From NCBI RefSeq assembly GCF_000225705.1, contig NZ_JH126470.1, positions 124,001 to 188,000 on the forward strand: a stretch of DNA of 64,000 nt, read 5' to 3'. The translations under genes were made by a program, and so were the position numbers. The stretch's first letter is position 1. The number at the start of each line of letters is the position of its first letter. Shown here piece after piece: positions 61,001 through 64,000 of the stretch. Source of the DNA: Collinsella tanakaei YIT 12063 (GTDB lineage Bacteria > Actinomycetota > Coriobacteriia > Coriobacteriales > Coriobacteriaceae). Under the pieces are notes generated by a model that worked only from the letters and a program-made list of their open reading frames with translations, did no database searches and was not told where the DNA came from.

Positions 61001-61723
61001 TCCTACAGCTACTCGTCCATAGCCAAAGAGCTGCATGGGGAGGATGAGGACCGCGCGATGCCCGCCCCCTCTATCGATGCTCCGGAGGATGCGGATGACT
61101 TCGAGGCTTTCGAGCCTCTGGCCGTGACGGAGGCCGACGGGCGGGACGCCGGCGAACAGAACTCTGCGGAGGCCGCTGATGCCGCCGTCTCTCGCGACGG
61201 CGATCCCACGGCGCTGGGCAGCGCGTTCCACGCTGCTTGCCAGTGGATGGTCGAGTTGGGGGAGGACCGCGTGCCCGCCGCTCGCCGCGACGCCCTGGCG
61301 CGCTATTGGGGGTGCACGCCTGCGCAGCGCGAGCGCTTAGATGCGGCGCTTGATCGTTGGTGCTCGTCCGCCATTCGCGCCGAGGCGCTGGCCTGGCCGC
61401 AGGTCCGCGCGGAGGTGCCGTTCTTCTCGCTGGGTGCGGACGATCTGACGGAGCGTTTCGGCGAGTTCGCGGAGGGCGCTATCGACCTGTTGTGCACCGA
61501 TCCCGATGATCCCGCCCGCGCGCTGGTGATCGACTACAAGACAGGCGGGTCTTCGCAGGAGACGCCCGAGCAGCTGCAAGATAAGCACGCCCTGCAGGCG
61601 CATGTGTACGCCGATGTGCTGCACAAGGCGGGGTTTGAGCGGGTTGACCTTGCGTTTGTACGTGTGGAGGTGGAAGATTCGGCGGCTCCGGGCCAGCCCC
61701 AGGTTGTGAGCTACCAGATGTAG
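58046..61723 (+). CDS. addA: AddA/RecB-like UvrD helicase-nuclease
   Basis: The 1225-residue protein unwinds and degrades broken DNA ends to load RecA. UvrD-type motifs in order: SAGAGSGKT (I), ITFTKDAAAEIRERV (Ia), MIDEFQDTDQQQ (II), GDAQQSIYRFRGAEVDVF (III), HASKGLEFPVVAV (V) and LYVAMTRARE (VI). A nuclease domain follows near the end (GEFAEGAIDLL, then ALVIDYKTGG). An Ala/Asp-rich insert lies at residues 920-950, between helicase and nuclease. CGGAGG lies before the ATG, which directly follows the addB stop. The two therefore form a recombination-repair operon, and dnaE follows 217 bp downstream. Confidence 0.93.
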   Translation: MDLSTLMPQQRDIVTTLDRKLFVSAGAGSGKTFTLTRRILWALSPESGPFVDGLDQVLAITFTKDAAAEIRERVRAALVAEGMERAALSVDDAWISTIHGMCSRILRAHALELGIDPEFSVLEDPGDLMDLAVERVLSREGSAYGDLFGWYPLAGESAPGGFGGGTSVTSLLRVLLEKASAARNGFSDLRMLQGSVNLDGLADAYRGCMGITAGATKAAEAALAAIEAFEAGEKTVGNLIACMMACKPPRSSKNLPKEQVNLLKAEQADAFVNAYLALGSRATQQLLEIAHAVFDEYNQLKFDRSVLDNNDLLRLTYQALRDSPAMREDYGSRFKMVMIDEFQDTDQQQVDLINFLTGEGGRALCTVGDAQQSIYRFRGAEVDVFRRAQAQVEAAAACGSDAGRVVQLVKNFRSHAEILDYVAAIFDGTPQGRGGLMQGFLNLQAHDGRKDGMVATGVNRRQALLVAGSSTQERAQARAQAIARRFRELADAGQPVGGMVLLLGGMPRANMYADAFRAQGLDCVISGGSVFAQTQEAAAVRALVWTLANLADTAQGLAPLLACDMFSLGAQEFLALATAKDEQTGETRRRNIDAGLMSDEDADGLRDLPLVDRARAVLRPALSRVGRDPLAAIARDVVNQSGWMVRLAGQGAEGRARAANVLKALDAIAEAEAQLGSAPRQVALAYDRFLEGKQAPGALNEEGGNAVRIMTVHASKGLEFPVVAVAECFSIRSGNAKLQSLRGDDGSISLVALPGQFPSARSADGAYIKGDDVAKEFKKYLGGSSAWLTSEYADDVCASDSAAGAWLAMSERETRLELQERERLLYVAMTRAREYCLLAMDAPVRSVNKQPVLDLRDDTDLTGRVLEQILPAGAALNGGMLCFEDSRRGDFELLALQDFACGDAAYTQNYSVEDGCFIGEDAAAADADAAAGTAAVVAAAGDAAAVGEPACDPMADDGGAPDTFTLVAPAACPWRASAAPRAPRESYSYSSIAKELHGEDEDRAMPAPSIDAPEDADDFEAFEPLAVTEADGRDAGEQNSAEAADAAVSRDGDPTALGSAFHAACQWMVELGEDRVPAARRDALARYWGCTPAQRERLDAALDRWCSSAIRAEALAWPQVRAEVPFFSLGADDLTERFGEFAEGAIDLLCTDPDDPARALVIDYKTGGSSQETPEQLQDKHALQAHVYADVLHKAGFERVDLAFVRVEVEDSAAPGQPQVVSYQM

Positions 61724-61940
61724 CGGACGAGGGCGCGCATGCCGGTATGGTGGGCGCGCGACCGCACCCCTCGTCCAGAGAACCGAACAGGCTATGTTGC
61801 TTTGGGCGATACCGCGTTGCGGTCAAGGCGGCGTCCGCACGGTCGGTTAGAATCGATAGCGTTCAAAAAGGGGTTTGCGCGGCGGTGGGGCTGCGCGGGC
61901 CCTGACGAATTCTCAGCACATCAGATCGGAGTTTACGCAC

Positions 61941-64000
61941 ATGGCATTCGTCCACCTACACAACCACTCCGAGTATTCGATGCTCGATGGCGCCACTCGT
62001 ATCAAGGACATGGTGGGCCGCGCCGTCGAGCTTGGCATGCCGGCAGTTGCGCTGACCGACCACGGCTACATGTACGGCATTCCCGAGCTGGGCCTTGCAT
62101 GCGACGCGGTTAACCATGGCACGCCGGAGTACAAGACCTGGAGTCACGACAAGTCGTTTTTGGAGAAGGGCCGCCGCGCAGAGTTGGAGGAGCCCGATCC
62201 GGAGAAAGACCCGCGTGCCTACGAGCAGTTCCATAAGGATATGGCTGCGTGGGACGCCGAGGGCAGCGTTGACTCGGTAAAGCCGCCGCTGGTGATCAAG
62301 CCCATCTTTGGCTGCGAGGTCTATTTCACGCCGGATGACACCCTGGCGCGCGACAAGAAGCCCGAGCTGTACCACATGGTGCTCTTCGCCCGCAACCAGA
62401 CCGGCTACGTCAACCTGATGCAGACCGTCTCCGAGGCGGCCGTCGACGGCTTCTACTACAAGCCGCGCGTCACCCTGGACAACCTGCGCCGCCACCGCGA
62501 GGGCCTTATCGCGAGCTCGGCGTGTATCGCCGGCATCATCCCCAAGATGATCGACCGCGGCGACCTGCCTCGCGCGCTCGAATGGGCGGAGACCTTCCGC
62601 GACCTGTTCGAGCCCGGCTGCTTCTACATCGAGATCCAGGAGCACGGCATCACCACGGATTCCGGCATGACGGACGAGCAGATGGACCGCCAGCTGATCG
62701 AGATCGCCAAGCAGATAGGCGTCAAGGTCATCGCTACAAACGACTTCCACTACCTCACCCGCGACGACGCGCCGGTGCAGGACGTCATGATGTGCATCGG
62801 CATGAACTCCAAGGTGGACGACCCCAACCGTATGCGCATGCAGGGCTCGGAGTTCTATATGAAGTCCGAGGACGAGATGCGCGCGATGTTCCCGTACTGC
62901 CCCGAGGCGTGCGACAACACCGTTGAGCTGGCCGAGAAGTGCGACGTCGAGTTGGACTGGGACAGCATCATCCTGCCTAACTACCCGCTGCTCGACCCCG
63001 GCGAGACGCATGAGAGCCAGTTTCGCCGCGAGTGCGAGGAGGGCTTGGCCAAGCGCTACGGCGAGGATTGGGACGGCAAGGAGATCGCCGGCGTCGACAT
63101 TCGCGAGCGCTTTGAATTTGAATACAAGGTTATTTGCGATAAGGGCTTTGCCGCGTACTTCTTGATTGTTGCGGAGTACGTGCGCTGGGCTAAGCAAAAC
63201 GGCATCGGCGTCGGCCCGGGCCGTGGCTCGGCTGCGGGCGCACTGGTCGCATACGCGATGGACATCACCACCTTCGACCCCTTGAGCAACGGCTTGATGT
63301 TCGAGAGGTTCCTGTCACCCGAACGTACCGAGATGCCCGATATCGATATGGACTTCGACGATGAGCGGCGCCTGGAGGTGGTGGAGCACGTCCGCCAGCT
63401 CTACGGCCCCGAGAAGGTTACCCACGTCATCACGTACTCGACCATCAAGGCCAAGCAGGCCATCAACGACTCGGCCCGCGTTTTGGACTACCCGGTCTAC
63501 ATGGGCCAGCGCCTGTCCAAGATGGTGTCGAGCGACCCCTCCGTCAAGCTGCGCCAGGTGCTGGAGAAGGTGCCGGGCAAGGAAGACCTCTACAACCCTG
63601 ACTTTGAGGAGGCGTACAAGCGCGACGACGACGCGCGCCGCATCATCGATACCGCGCTCTCCATCGAGGGCCTCACCCGCGGCGAGGGCGTGCACGCATG
63701 CGCGGTTCTAATCTGCCGCGACGCGGTCAACGAGCACGTCCCCACCAAGCTGGACACCAAGGGCGGCGTCGAGATCACCCAGTACGAAGGCCATACGGTC
63801 GCGGACATGGGCCTGCTCAAGATGGACTTCCTTGGCCTGCGTACCCTGACGGTTATCTCCAAGGCCAAGGCCAACATCAAGGCTAACTACGGCATCGATA
63901 TCAACCCCGACGAGATTCCGTTCGACGACCCCAAGATCTTCGAGCTCATGAGCGCCGGCCGCACCGCGGGCGTGTTCCAGGTAGAGTCCGCGGGCATGAC
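61941..64000 (+). CDS. dnaE: DNA polymerase III alpha subunit, 5' part
   Basis: The replicative polymerase. The frame starts at ATG 61941 and is open to the window end, giving 686 residues of roughly 1150. The N-terminal PHP domain has HLHNHSEYSMLDGATR and LTDHGYMYG. The polymerase palm begins around residue 435 with GVGPGRGSAAGALVAY and the catalytic PDIDMDFDD (two Asp). The FQVESAGM segment ends the window. The PHP histidines of the metal-binding type appear intact. A segment of about 70 residues around 70-130 (for example EEPDPEKDPRAYEQFH) is acidic and looks like an actinobacterial-type PHP insertion. The ribosome site GGAG lies about 11 bp upstream. Confidence 0.97.
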   Translation, partial: MAFVHLHNHSEYSMLDGATRIKDMVGRAVELGMPAVALTDHGYMYGIPELGLACDAVNHGTPEYKTWSHDKSFLEKGRRAELEEPDPEKDPRAYEQFHKDMAAWDAEGSVDSVKPPLVIKPIFGCEVYFTPDDTLARDKKPELYHMVLFARNQTGYVNLMQTVSEAAVDGFYYKPRVTLDNLRRHREGLIASSACIAGIIPKMIDRGDLPRALEWAETFRDLFEPGCFYIEIQEHGITTDSGMTDEQMDRQLIEIAKQIGVKVIATNDFHYLTRDDAPVQDVMMCIGMNSKVDDPNRMRMQGSEFYMKSEDEMRAMFPYCPEACDNTVELAEKCDVELDWDSIILPNYPLLDPGETHESQFRRECEEGLAKRYGEDWDGKEIAGVDIRERFEFEYKVICDKGFAAYFLIVAEYVRWAKQNGIGVGPGRGSAAGALVAYAMDITTFDPLSNGLMFERFLSPERTEMPDIDMDFDDERRLEVVEHVRQLYGPEKVTHVITYSTIKAKQAINDSARVLDYPVYMGQRLSKMVSSDPSVKLRQVLEKVPGKEDLYNPDFEEAYKRDDDARRIIDTALSIEGLTRGEGVHACAVLICRDAVNEHVPTKLDTKGGVEITQYEGHTVADMGLLKMDFLGLRTLTVISKAKANIKANYGIDINPDEIPFDDPKIFELMSAGRTAGVFQVESAGM

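Overview
The window is about 64 kb of GC-rich, densely coding bacterial chromosome. It has no tRNA, rRNA, intact IS element, prophage or CRISPR array that I can see. Three features point to Coriobacteriia, most likely a Collinsella-type gut actinobacterium: a ribosomal protein L31 with a long Lys/Ala/Glu tail behind a tandem-hairpin leader, an FtsE with a long Pro/Ala-rich N-terminal extension, and fermentative sugar genes (PTS, 6-phospho-beta-glucosidase, split transketolase). The taxonomic call is an inference from gene content and style, not a database result.

Layout. 1-0.7 kb: 3' part of tyrS. 1.2-3.9 kb: a decayed 2-aminoethylphosphonate locus on the minus strand (phnX with its Schiff-base Lys replaced by Gln, a 5'-truncated phnW, and an ABC ATPase stub with Walker A Lys replaced by Glu). 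4.3-10 kb: two Cof-type HAD phosphatases flanking an ECF sigma factor/membrane anti-sigma-like pair, then citrate synthase and an ACT-domain protein. 10.2-17.4 kb: rpmE, a PNPOx-like protein, a membrane protein, and the secA-prfB-YitT cluster. 17.8-21.9 kb: a beta-glucoside module (AraC regulator, GH1 enzyme, PTS EIIBC). 22-26 kb: a one-TM exported protein and split transketolase. 26.5-32.5 kb: ftsEX, rnr, a TPR-like protein and smpB. 32.6-33.5 kb: flavin reductase and rubredoxin. 33.7-38.2 kb (minus): hypothetical protein, amidohydrolase, membrane protein, HicAB toxin-antitoxin. 38.5-41.6 kb: a broken HscC-like Hsp70 gene and its J-domain partner. 41.8-45.2 kb: APC permease, YvlD/holin-IV protein, ApbE. 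45.5-53.8 kb: two giant secreted beta-helix proteins sharing a 355-codon SLH anchor cassette. 54.3-64 kb: TrpR-like regulator, AddB/AddA-like nuclease-helicase pair, and the 5' part of dnaE.

Beyond the genes, two non-coding repeat systems stand out. (1) Two dispersed elements (about 3.19-3.47 kb and 25.93-26.24 kb) each contain inverted arrays of a TCCAACTG motif spaced 30-32 bp (three DNA helical turns) on either side of a core of exactly 82 bp. (2) Five long hairpins (5.2, 7.1, 41.7, 45.25 and 54.0 kb) have unrelated outer stems but share a conserved internal loop (TCTGA / GAAC) enclosing a covarying inner stem; all lie at 3' ends of genes. Neither matches a repeat class I can name, and they are the best candidates for something undescribed. 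Gene decay is also visible in the phn locus and the Hsp70 gene.
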